NCBI GenBank assembly: GCA_964442735.1
Contig: CAYUAP010000171.1
Span: 1-9,254, forward strand
DNA from: JAUNBG01 sp964442735
Lineage (GTDB): Bacteria; Planctomycetota; Planctomycetia; Pirellulales; Thermoguttaceae
DNA: 9,254 nt
Direction of reading: 5' to 3'
In this document: positions 1-6,023 of the stretch, piece by piece
Layout of the letters: every line of letters begins with the position of its first letter
Position numbering within the stretch: the stretch's first letter is position 1
The notes under the pieces: generated by a model
The model's database searches: none
Told to the model about the DNA's origin: nothing
Seen by the model: only the letters and a program-made list of their open reading frames with translations
Made by a program: the position numbers and the translations under genes

Positions 1-53
1 TCCGTGAAAATCAGTGTTATCCGTGGTTTCACATTATATCCGTGAATGGTTAC
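1..53 (+). repeat. Dispersed intergenic repeat, copy A (core, cut by window start)
   Basis: This is the first of five copies of a repeat core found only outside the main genes. It reads as successive CCGTG/CAGTG-type pentamers at 2-6, 12-16, 21-25 and 40-44 and ends in GGTTAC. Within the core, GTGAAA (4-9) is complementary to TTTCAC (27-32), so a weak hairpin is possible. Its closest relative is copy E at the far end of the window, with only two differences over 51 aligned bases by eye. The 5' flank that accompanies copies B and C would lie before the window. Function is unknown. Confidence 0.85.
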
Positions 54-56
54 GAA

Positions 57-169
57 ACATTTTTATCTATTATCATAAATAATTTTATCATAAAAAATTT
101 GTTTGTCAAAAAACTATCCGTGAAAATCAGTGTTATCCGTGGTTTCATTTTATATCCGTAAACGGTTAC
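57..169 (+). repeat. Dispersed intergenic repeat, copy B (full unit: AT-rich flank plus core)
   Basis: This is a full unit of about 113 bp. An AT-rich flank (57-116, containing ATAAATAATTTTATC at 76-90 and the stretch CAAAAAACT) leads into the CCGTG core (117-169). The core matches copy A closely, and the whole unit matches copy C in inverted orientation. It sits immediately downstream of copy A in the same direction, so A and B form a tandem pair. B and C together enclose the small gene at 313-561 as long imperfect inverted repeats. No open reading frame of note lies inside it. Confidence 0.85.
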
Positions 170-191
170 TTTTTATTTACCACTTTTTTTT

Positions 192-220
192 CCAAAATAA
201 CAGAACCTTGGTTCTTTTGG
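192..220. promoter_or_regulatory. Palindrome upstream of the small-gene promoter (possible operator)
   Basis: AGAACC (202-207) and GGTTCT (210-215) are perfect inverted arms separated by TT. An outer pair, CCAAA (192-196) and TTTGG (216-220), extends the dyad with an unpaired stretch on the left side. It lies 7 bp upstream of the -35 box at 228. There is no T-run after it on either strand, so an intrinsic terminator is unlikely. An operator or a chance palindrome remain possible. Confidence 0.3.
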
Positions 221-227
221 GAAAAGG

Positions 228-256
228 TTGATATTGTTTGACAATCTTGTTATAAT
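228..256 (+). promoter_or_regulatory. Sigma70-type promoter with extended -10
   Basis: TTGATA at 228-233 (five of six consensus bases) is followed by exactly 17 bp and a perfect TATAAT at 251-256. A TG at 248-249 gives an extended -10 (TGTTATAAT). Transcription would start near 262-264, about 50 bases before the 82-residue ORF at 313. A TTGACA at 238-243 is a perfect -35 hexamer but lies only 7 bp from this -10, so it is not the partner. Confidence 0.7.
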
Positions 257-294
257 GACTCTAATTACCAGTTGATAATTTTATAGTATGATAA

Positions 295-322
295 ATGGAG
301 AAATGATGAAATATGGAGAAAT
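295..322 (+). repeat. Short direct duplication over the start of the small gene
   Basis: The 10-mer ATGGAGAAAT occurs at 295-304 and again at 313-322, 18 bp apart and therefore in the same frame. The first copy reads ATG GAG AAA and then hits TGA TGA, so only the second copy opens the 82-residue frame. The first copy supplies GGAG (297-300) as a possible ribosome binding site, 12 bases before the ATG at 313. That spacing is long. ATG codons at 303 and 306 lie closer to GGAG but open a frame that stops at 327-329. Confidence 0.5.
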
Positions 323-561
323 ACAATAATATAGAAGACTTTTGTGAATCGATTTTCAATCATGGATGGAATGGCGAGATGCAATATGTTGCCTATATCG
401 CGCGTAAATATTTTTTTGTTGGCACTGAAGAAGAATTATCGAATAAAAAATATGTTCCAATATGGTATATCTATGGTGATTTAAAACCATTAAACAAGGA
501 AGATAGGGTTAAAAATGTATTGCGAATAATGAATTCCTATTGGGAATTTATTCCTAAATAA
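313..561 (+). CDS. Hypothetical protein, 82 aa
   Basis: I do not recognise this small protein. It is rich in aromatic residues (several Tyr and Trp, with clusters at YVAYIARKYFF and VPIWYIYGD) and in charged residues. It has no signal peptide, no hydrophobic segment long enough to span a membrane, and no cysteine pairs beyond a single Cys near residue 11. Its composition looks like a folded soluble protein rather than random translation. A near-consensus extended -10 promoter (228-256) lies upstream. The ribosome binding site is weak or oddly spaced (GGAG 12 bases before the ATG). It stands alone: no neighbour shares its direction within 800 bases, and it sits between inverted copies B and C of the repeat. 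It could be a small accessory protein, an immunity-type protein, or the remaining part of a longer gene; the sequence does not decide. Confidence 0.55.
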   Translation: MEKYNNIEDFCESIFNHGWNGEMQYVAYIARKYFFVGTEEELSNKKYVPIWYIYGDLKPLNKEDRVKNVLRIMNSYWEFIPK

Positions 562-717
562 CGGAGGAATATTGAAAAGGGGTGTTCTAAAGGAAAAAAG
601 GAATAACAAATGAAACATGACAATAGAAATTATATGACAATAGAAATTATATGACAATAGAAATGAATTGAAAAACAAGTACTAAAGGTACCAGGATCAT
701 CTCGAAATACATTGGAT
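562..717. other. AT-rich intergenic stretch, no gene
   Basis: No ORF of useful length is present on either strand. GGAGG at 563-567 is a strong Shine-Dalgarno match and is followed by a TTG at 572, but that frame stops after 13 codons (TGA at 611-613). This is either chance or the remains of a gene start. The stretch also contains the 17-bp tandem repeat. No terminator hairpin with a T-run is visible after the stop of the 82-residue ORF. Confidence 0.5.
617..664 (+). repeat. 17-bp tandem repeat, about 2.8 copies
   Basis: The unit ATGACAATAGAAATTAT is repeated exactly at 617-633 and 634-650, followed by a partial third copy of 14 bases at 651-664. The period is not a multiple of three and each unit contains stop codons, so it is not coding. 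It lies in the AT-rich region downstream of the 82-residue ORF and looks like replication slippage in non-coding DNA. Confidence 0.9.
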
Positions 718-1038
718 ATGGGTTCTTTTATGAAAAAATTTTTTAAAGTTGTAATTATCATTATGTTAAATATATTATGATTCGGTTTGTTTTACTCTTG
801 TTCATAACGTCTTTTTTGTTGCCGATGAAAAAACCGAGGCAAAAAAGAGAGGTCAACCATACAAAAAGAGTTGATTTCAATGCGGATTTTTTCGTACTTT
901 TACTTTTAAAAAAATGAATGACTATTTCGTAATACGAAGTATCGACGATAATTTCATTATACTCCAGAATGGTATTTAATACTTCGGACTTTTAAAAACT
1001 GGTAATTATAAAAAGCCGGAATTATGTTATTATATTTT
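718..1038 (+). pseudogene. Possible remnant of an exported or lipoprotein gene
   Basis: From the ATG at 718 the frame reads like a signal peptide (MGSFMKKFFKVVIIIMLN: lysines, then a hydrophobic run) but stops at TGA 778-780. Reading through that stop gives a lipobox-like FYSC and then another stop. A second frame opens by an ATGA overlap at 777 and gives a 46-residue peptide ending at 917, again with a hydrophobic start. A third frame carries protein-like text: FFVADEKTEAKKRGQPYKK (ending before 877) and, from ATG 914, MNDYFVIRSIDDNFIILQNG, then a stop and YFGLLKTGNYKKPE. Signal-like and protein-like pieces in different frames, broken by stops, suggest a decayed gene. In DNA this AT-rich, such text can also arise by chance, so the call is tentative. 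Confidence 0.25.
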
Positions 1039-1150
1039 GTAACAGTTCACGGATATAACGTGAAACCACTGATAACACTGATTTTCACGGATAGTTTTTT
1101 GGCAAACAAACTTTTTCTGATAAAATTATTTATTATAATATTTAAAATGT
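1039..1150 (-). repeat. Dispersed intergenic repeat, copy C (full unit, inverted)
   Basis: This is the reverse complement of copy B over the whole unit. The CCGTG core (1039-1092) is followed by the AT-rich flank out to 1150, including the shared ATAAATAATTTTATC and ACATTTT blocks. One core pentamer reads CAGTG where A and B have CCGTG. The match extends slightly past ACATTTT (a shared GTTA) and then stops, which marks the boundary of the repeated unit. With copy B it forms imperfect inverted repeats of about 113 bp around positions 170-1038. Confidence 0.85.
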
Positions 1151-1185
1151 TTAACTTGTTATTGTAAATATTGTATTTACGGCAG

Positions 1186-1240
1186 ACTATCTGTGTTTAT
1201 CCGTGATATCCGTGGTTCCAAAATCATTCGTGAATGGTTA
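1186..1240 (+). repeat. Dispersed intergenic repeat, copy D (divergent)
   Basis: A more diverged copy in direct orientation. It begins ACTAT like the others, carries CTGTG (1191-1195), CCGTG (1201-1205), CCGTG (1210-1214) and TTCGTG (1227-1232), and ends in GAATGGTTA. The sequence between pentamers differs from the other copies, but the pentamer spacing (10, 9 and about 18-19 bp) is kept. It lies about 75 bp upstream of the proposed efflux operon promoter. Confidence 0.7.
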
Positions 1241-1313
1241 TTATATTTTTAACCGATTTCCTGCAAGGAGATCAAAATATTATCCCTGGTTTTTGGTAGA
1301 GAGGAAAAAAATG

Positions 1314-1342
1314 TTGATCCAGACAAAATTTTCTGCTATAAT
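1314..1342 (+). promoter_or_regulatory. Likely promoter of the efflux operon
   Basis: TTGATC at 1314-1319 (four of six consensus) is spaced 17 bp from a perfect TATAAT at 1337-1342, with TGC directly before it as an extended -10. The predicted transcription start is near 1348-1350. That is about 60 bases upstream of the adaptor start preferred here (1408) and about 23 bases upstream of the alternative ATG (1372). No clear operator palindrome overlaps it, and no regulator gene is present in the window. Confidence 0.65.
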
Positions 1343-1371
1343 TACAGGAAGAAATTGATATTTCTATTTAT

Positions 1372-2871
1372 ATGAAGAATTGCGAAATAGAGAGGAACCA
1401 GGAAACAATGTCGCTATATTACAAGATACCAGCTATTTTTTGGACGATTCTGGGATTTATTCCGATATTCATGACAGGATGTTATCAGAGGGTTTCGACA
1501 TCGGAGGCGGAACCTCCGGTACCGGTTCGAGTGGCCCAGGCGGAACTGCGAGACGTTCAGGTTTGGCGTTATTACACAGGTAATACAGAAGTAGGACCAA
1601 TTAATATAGTGCCGCGCGTTCGTGGTATTTTAGAGCAGATTTGTTTTCAGCCCGGAGAAATCGTCGAAAAAGGAGCCGTTCTCTTTAAAATAGAGCAGTT
1701 TGACTATAAAAATAACGTGGCCCAGGCCCAAGCCCGTATGGCGATTGCCGAAGCGAATCTCAACAAGGCTAAAGCGGATAACACACGAGAACAATCACTC
1801 AAGCAAAAAGGGGAGGGGTATACAACCCAGGCAGATCTGGATCGGGATGCGGCTATTCTCGCCCAGACTACGGCGGACCTCGCTCTCGCTCGTGAAAATC
1901 TCGCGGAGGCAGAAAAAGATCTGGAACGAACAATTATTTCCGCGCCTGCACGTGGTAAAATAGGGCGTAATTTGGTCGAGGTCGGAAATCTGGTCGATGG
2001 TTCCTCAAATAATCCAATGCCTCTGGCCACCTTAATGGTTATGGATCCAATGTATGTTTATTTTCAGATTCCCGATGCCGATTTTATAGAATTCGAAAAG
2101 GATATAACCCTAAAAATTCGGGCGAAAACAGACAAGCAAAAAGTTCAAAAAATGACTGGTGTCATAAAAGAGACTACCGAAAAGGATAAAAATCGAAAAT
2201 TATCCCCAGATCCCGTACTGGAATTTAAAATGCAACTTTTGAAAAAGGTTGATTCTCTCCACAGTACTGAATTCCCCTATTCCGGAGAACTCGATTTCAG
2301 TGATAATATGGTTGATCTTTCTACCGGGACGAATACTCTTCGTGGTCGAATCGACAATCCTGATTATATTCTATTTCCCGGACTGGTCTGCCGGGTCCGT
2401 ATACGGGGACCTTTTTACAAAAATGCCGTCCTTGTCCAGGAAAAGGCTGTCAGTCGCGACTTGAATAATCACTTCGTTTGGGTCCTCGATAAAAATGGAG
2501 CGCCTCAACAGCGGATTATTACCCAAGGAGAACTTCTGGAAGACGGCTGGCGTATTGTGCTATCGGGCCTGACTGCTGGAGATCGCTATATTCTTGACGG
2601 TATTCAAAATGTCCAACCCGGCTGTATCATTGAAATACTGAAAGATGAAGGTAAAACAGACCCCACTAAAGAACCGGGGAACAGTCAATCAGGTAATAGT
2701 CAGTCAGGTACTAGTCAATTGGGGAGTAATAAATCAGGAAGTAGTCAATCGGGAACTAGTCAATCAGGTAGTAATCAATCGGGTAGTAATAAATCGGGGA
2801 ACAGTCAATTGGACAGTCATCAACCGGGCGGTAGTCAACCGGGTAAAGGAAAGGAAAACGCACAAAAATGA
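1372..2871 (+). CDS. RND efflux periplasmic adaptor (membrane fusion protein), lipoprotein
   Basis: AcrA/MexA-type adaptor that links an inner-membrane RND pump to an outer-membrane channel. The longest frame has 499 residues. The internal ATG at 1408 (487 residues) is the better start because it has a ribosome binding site and leaves a short N-region, a hydrophobic run and the lipobox MTGC, with the lipidated Cys at residue 25 (37 in the long form). In long-form numbering, the first lipoyl half (PRVRGILEQI to VLFKIE) spans about 77-108. An Ala/Glu/Leu-rich helical hairpin follows at about 112-185, then the second lipoyl half (ISAPARGKIG). The beta-barrel and membrane-proximal domains end near PGCIIEIL. 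Relative to AcrA (about 397 residues) it has an extra charged segment in the barrel region and a hydrophilic Gly/Ser/Asn/Gln tail of about 70 residues encoded by a 15-bp tandem repeat. The stop overlaps the next ATG (ATGA), so it is translationally coupled to the first permease. Confidence 0.93.
   Translation: MKNCEIERNQETMSLYYKIPAIFWTILGFIPIFMTGCYQRVSTSEAEPPVPVRVAQAELRDVQVWRYYTGNTEVGPINIVPRVRGILEQICFQPGEIVEKGAVLFKIEQFDYKNNVAQAQARMAIAEANLNKAKADNTREQSLKQKGEGYTTQADLDRDAAILAQTTADLALARENLAEAEKDLERTIISAPARGKIGRNLVEVGNLVDGSSNNPMPLATLMVMDPMYVYFQIPDADFIEFEKDITLKIRAKTDKQKVQKMTGVIKETTEKDKNRKLSPDPVLEFKMQLLKKVDSLHSTEFPYSGELDFSDNMVDLSTGTNTLRGRIDNPDYILFPGLVCRVRIRGPFYKNAVLVQEKAVSRDLNNHFVWVLDKNGAPQQRIITQGELLEDGWRIVLSGLTAGDRYILDGIQNVQPGCIIEILKDEGKTDPTKEPGNSQSGNSQSGTSQLGSNKSGSSQSGTSQSGSNQSGSNKSGNSQLDSHQPGGSQPGKGKENAQK
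1391..1407 (+). promoter_or_regulatory. Ribosome binding site region deciding the adaptor start
   Basis: AGAGGA (1391-1396) and AGGA (1400-1403) lie 11 and 4 bases before the ATG at 1408. The upstream ATG at 1372 has its nearest purine-rich match (AGGAAG, 1346-1351) about 20 bases away. The spacing therefore favours 1408, which also gives a textbook lipoprotein signal peptide. Confidence 0.5.
2677..2841 (+). repeat. 15-bp in-frame tandem repeat in the adaptor C-terminus (11 units)
   Basis: Eleven successive 15-base units encode pentapeptides of the pattern G-(N/S/T)-(S/N)-(Q/K)-(S/L/P), beginning GNSQS GNSQS GTSQL GSNKS. The last units diverge (DSHQP, GGSQP). Units differ mostly at synonymous or conservative positions, so the array is not brand new. 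Because the period is a multiple of three, unit gain or loss changes tail length without breaking the frame. The encoded tail is hydrophilic, presumably disordered, and would lie in the periplasm. Confidence 0.9.
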
Positions 2872-5800
2872 CACATTATTTTATTGAGCGTCCGATCTTT
2901 TCCTTCGTGATATCAGCATTGATTTTTCTAGCGGGCCTCGTTTCCTATATAAAATTACCAGTGGCGCGATTTCCTGATATCGTACCTCCCTCAATCGTTG
3001 TTAAGGCTTTTTATCCGGGAGCCGATCCCGATACTTTGGTTAAGACAGTGGCTATGCCGATTGAACAAAAGATCAACGGAGTTGATCACATGCTTTATAT
3101 GCAGTCGGCGGCTAGTGGTGATGGTACATATGAATTAACCATTTTTTTTGAAGTGGGAACAGATCCGGATATTGCAGCTGTTCTTGTTCAGAATCGTGTT
3201 TCCATGGTTATCTCTGTTTTACCCGAATCGGTTGTACGCCGTGGGATTGTCGTACAAAAAGAATCTCCGTCCGCATTGGCCCTTTTTGCTCTTTGTTCTA
3301 AAGAAGATGATCGCGACGAACTCTATTTGAGTAATTATGCTTCTATTTTTATTCGTGACGAGTTGGCCCGACTCGACGGTGTGGGAAACGCCGTTCTTTT
3401 CGATCCGAAGGTCTTTTCCATGCGAATCTGGCTTGATACGGCTTTCATGGCGGAACGTAATATTTCGGTAAAGGACGTAGCGGCGGTCATTCAAGAGCAG
3501 AATGTACAAATCGCGGCGGGCAGTATTGGGGCAAGTCCGGCTCCTCCCGGTCAGGTCAATACGCAGTTACTTCGGGTAAAAGGCCGGGTTGCCAAACCGG
3601 AGGAGTTTCAGAATCTGGTTGTACGAACAGAAGAAAATGGCGCCCTCCTGAAACTCAAGGATATTGCACGGGTTGAACTTGGTAATTACGAATATAATCG
3701 CGTCTCCATGTTCGACGGAAAAGAGACAGCGGGACTGTATGTCTATCAAGCCCCGGGGGCCAATGCGGTCAAGGTTATGAAAAGCGTCAACGATAAAATT
3801 GAGGAACTTCGGCCCATGATGGAACAAAATCATCTGGAGCTTGTTCCAGTTGCGGACGCAACAGAATTTATTCACGTTTCACAGGAAGAGGTCAAGGAAA
3901 CACTGATTATCGCTGTCATTCTTGTTATTGGAATTGTGTTTCTGTTTTTACAGAGTTTTCGTGCGGCAATTATTCCCGCATTGACCATACCTGTTTCTTT
4001 GGTTGGCTGTTTCTTTATTATGATGATTTTCCATTTTTCACTCAATACACTGACTCTGTTCGGACTCGTTCTGGTGATTGGGATTGTGGTGGACGATGCT
4101 ATTGTTGTTGTAGAAAATACGCAACGGATTCTGAATTCGGAATCAATAACATCACTGGATGCCGCTAAAAAATCGATTGACCAGGTTGTGGGACCCATTA
4201 TCGGAACAACTTGTGTTCTCTGCTCCATATTTTTACCGACGATGTTTGCAGGAGGAATTCTGGGGCGACTTTATATTCAATTCGCTCTAACTATCGTCGG
4301 GGCCGTTTTGATTTCGACGGTCTGCGCACTGACCATAGCACCAGCATTATGTGCCTTATTTCTACGGCCCGAAACGGAAAAGAAACAATTTTTTATCTTT
4401 CGTTGGTTCAACGCTTTTTTTGATCGATTCGCGGGAATGTATTCCGGACTTCTTCGCCGATGTTTACGGATTCCGTCAATTATTTTTCTGTTATGGATTC
4501 TATTGATCGTCGCGCTGGGGTTCGGAAGTCGTCTCATGCCAACCGGATTTATACCGGACGAAGATCAGGGTGTGATTATGCTTGATATCCGTCTGCCCGA
4601 TGGTGCTTCCAAGGAACGGACACTTGCCGTAGCTAAAAAATTAGACGCAATTCTAAAGACTATTCCGGCAATTGAGAAGCGTTTTCTTTTAACAGGCTAT
4701 TCCAAATTGGAATCAAGTGTATCCGAAAACCAGCTTTTTGGACTTCTTCAGCTTGTCTCCTGGGAAAAACGTCGGAACAAAAACGAGCAGATAGACGTTC
4801 TTCAACGGACATTACTTGAGAAATTTCGTCGGGAGATTCCGGAAGCCACGTCGTTCGTCTATTCTCAACCGGTAATTGAGGGAATCGGGAAACGGAGTGG
4901 AATCGAATGTTATCTGCTGGATAAACGGGGACGTGGATATGATATGCTGTCAGATGTTAGTGCGGCATTTCTCCAAAAAACTTCTGAAAGCGGGATTTTC
5001 CGAGGTGTTAAAGGGACGTTTCGTCCAGATGTTCCACAGTTATATCTGGATATTGATCGCGAAAAGGTTAAGCGAATGGGGATCAGAATGGACGAACTGT
5101 TTGCATCTGTTCAGACCTATTTAGGAACGAATTACATTAACGACTTTAACGATTTCGAACGTAATTTTCATGTCGTGGCCATGGCGGACGGCAAGGATCG
5201 TCAGACAATTGAGCAGGTACTTGCACTTCCTCTAATGAATGCACAAAGAGAACGTGTTCCACTCCGAAGTGTCGCTTCCATCAGAGAAATAGCGGCACCA
5301 CACAGTATTATACGGTATAACTTGAGTACAGCGGATGCCATTTCGGCGATACCGTGTCCGGGTATTAGTTCTGACGAGGCCATGGCCGTTTTGGACGAGG
5401 GGGCAAAACGATTTCCAAACGGCTATGCGTTGGGTTGGGGTGGTATTTCTTTTCAGGAACGTCGTATTGGTTCGACTGTTTGGTTCCTGTTTGCGTTAGC
5501 ACTTCTGTTTGGGTTTCTATCGTTGGCCGCATTGTATGAAAGCTGGTCGGCCCCGTTGATTATTATGATGGCTGTACCACTAGGTGTTTCTGGAGCACTG
5601 TTAGCAGTTGCGCTTCGTGGAGCGGAAATTAACGTCTATACGCAAATCGGACTGATTCTCATGATCGGACTTTCTGCGAAGAACGCCATCTTAATTACGG
5701 AGTTCGCACGATCAGAATATCGGGAAAAGGGTAAAACACCGGTCGAGGCGGCGCTTTCTGCCGGTCGATTGCGATTACGTCCGATTATGATGACGTCATT

Positions 5801-6023
5801 TGCATTTATTCTCGGTGTTGTTCCGTTAGCGATTGCAACAGGAGCGGGCGCGAATGGACGACAGGCGATTGGAACCGCTGTTCTAGGGGGAATGCTTGAA
5901 GAAACCATGGTTGGTATTATTGTAACTCCTGTTCTTTTTCTGTTGATTACCCGTCTGGCGGATTGGGGACAATGGTTCCGACGTAAAAATCGGTCCCATG
6001 ACAAAAAAGGAGAGATATTATGA
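2868..6023 (+). CDS. RND multidrug efflux permease 1 (HAE1 family, AcrB/MexB-like)
   Basis: Inner-membrane proton/drug antiporter of 1051 residues, the usual length (AcrB is 1049). It starts with the conserved N-terminus HYFIERPIFSFVIS and TM1 (about 9-28). A large periplasmic porter/docking loop follows, then TM2-6 (about 344-495), TM7 (about 535-553), a second periplasmic loop and TM8-12 (about 868-1025). The proton relay is intact: Asp409 and Asp410 in TM4 (GIVVDDAIVVVEN), Lys938 in TM10 (GLSAKNAIL) and Arg969 with Thr976 in TM11 (RLRPIMMTS). Two divergences from AcrB are visible. The loop at 610-622 lacks the glycine-rich Phe-containing switch-loop sequence, and the PGKSTGEAM segment reads PGISSDEAM (831-839). 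The start overlaps the adaptor stop by ATGA, and AAAGGAAAGG (2846-2855) serves as ribosome binding site. A hydrophobe/amphiphile exporter is the family inference; the substrate cannot be read from sequence. Confidence 0.96.
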   Translation: MTHYFIERPIFSFVISALIFLAGLVSYIKLPVARFPDIVPPSIVVKAFYPGADPDTLVKTVAMPIEQKINGVDHMLYMQSAASGDGTYELTIFFEVGTDPDIAAVLVQNRVSMVISVLPESVVRRGIVVQKESPSALALFALCSKEDDRDELYLSNYASIFIRDELARLDGVGNAVLFDPKVFSMRIWLDTAFMAERNISVKDVAAVIQEQNVQIAAGSIGASPAPPGQVNTQLLRVKGRVAKPEEFQNLVVRTEENGALLKLKDIARVELGNYEYNRVSMFDGKETAGLYVYQAPGANAVKVMKSVNDKIEELRPMMEQNHLELVPVADATEFIHVSQEEVKETLIIAVILVIGIVFLFLQSFRAAIIPALTIPVSLVGCFFIMMIFHFSLNTLTLFGLVLVIGIVVDDAIVVVENTQRILNSESITSLDAAKKSIDQVVGPIIGTTCVLCSIFLPTMFAGGILGRLYIQFALTIVGAVLISTVCALTIAPALCALFLRPETEKKQFFIFRWFNAFFDRFAGMYSGLLRRCLRIPSIIFLLWILLIVALGFGSRLMPTGFIPDEDQGVIMLDIRLPDGASKERTLAVAKKLDAILKTIPAIEKRFLLTGYSKLESSVSENQLFGLLQLVSWEKRRNKNEQIDVLQRTLLEKFRREIPEATSFVYSQPVIEGIGKRSGIECYLLDKRGRGYDMLSDVSAAFLQKTSESGIFRGVKGTFRPDVPQLYLDIDREKVKRMGIRMDELFASVQTYLGTNYINDFNDFERNFHVVAMADGKDRQTIEQVLALPLMNAQRERVPLRSVASIREIAAPHSIIRYNLSTADAISAIPCPGISSDEAMAVLDEGAKRFPNGYALGWGGISFQERRIGSTVWFLFALALLFGFLSLAALYESWSAPLIIMMAVPLGVSGALLAVALRGAEINVYTQIGLILMIGLSAKNAILITEFARSEYREKGKTPVEAALSAGRLRLRPIMMTSFAFILGVVPLAIATGAGANGRQAIGTAVLGGMLEETMVGIIVTPVLFLLITRLADWGQWFRRKNRSHDKKGEIL
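6002..6014 (+). promoter_or_regulatory. Ribosome binding site of RND permease 2, inside the end of permease 1
   Basis: AAGGAGAG (6007-6014) gives GGAG seven bases before the ATG at 6020. It lies within the last codons of permease 1, whose TGA (6021-6023) overlaps this ATG. This supports the start choice and a tightly coupled, roughly matched output of both permeases. Confidence 0.7.

Noticed and set aside
1..169. CRISPR array
   Set aside because: Two repeat copies in tandem, but the core is about 53 bp, the intervening DNA is itself part of the repeated unit, and other copies are dispersed and inverted. No cas genes are present.
192..220. Intrinsic terminator at the 192-220 palindrome
   Set aside because: No T-run follows the hairpin on either strand; the run of T lies on the wrong side for the + strand and reads as A on the other.
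238..256. TTGACA (238-243) with TATAAT (251-256) as a promoter
   Set aside because: Spacing is only 7 bp; the TTGATA at 228-233 with 17-bp spacing is the workable partner.
490..678. Reverse-strand 62-codon ORF over the end of the small gene
   Set aside because: Phe/Ile/Leu-rich translation typical of AT-rich DNA; it overlaps the better-supported + strand ORF and runs through the 17-bp tandem repeat.
1311..1358. 15-codon ORF (MLIQTKFSAIITGRN) with a good ribosome binding site before the adaptor
   Set aside because: It lies on top of the predicted -35 and -10 boxes, so it would not be on the operon transcript. It is only meaningful if transcription starts further upstream, for which I see no promoter.
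2645..2887. 80-codon + strand ORF in another frame over the adaptor tail
   Set aside because: The 15-bp tandem array keeps all frames repetitive and free of stops; the product (VINR/VNQ repeats) is a by-product of the array inside the real adaptor frame.
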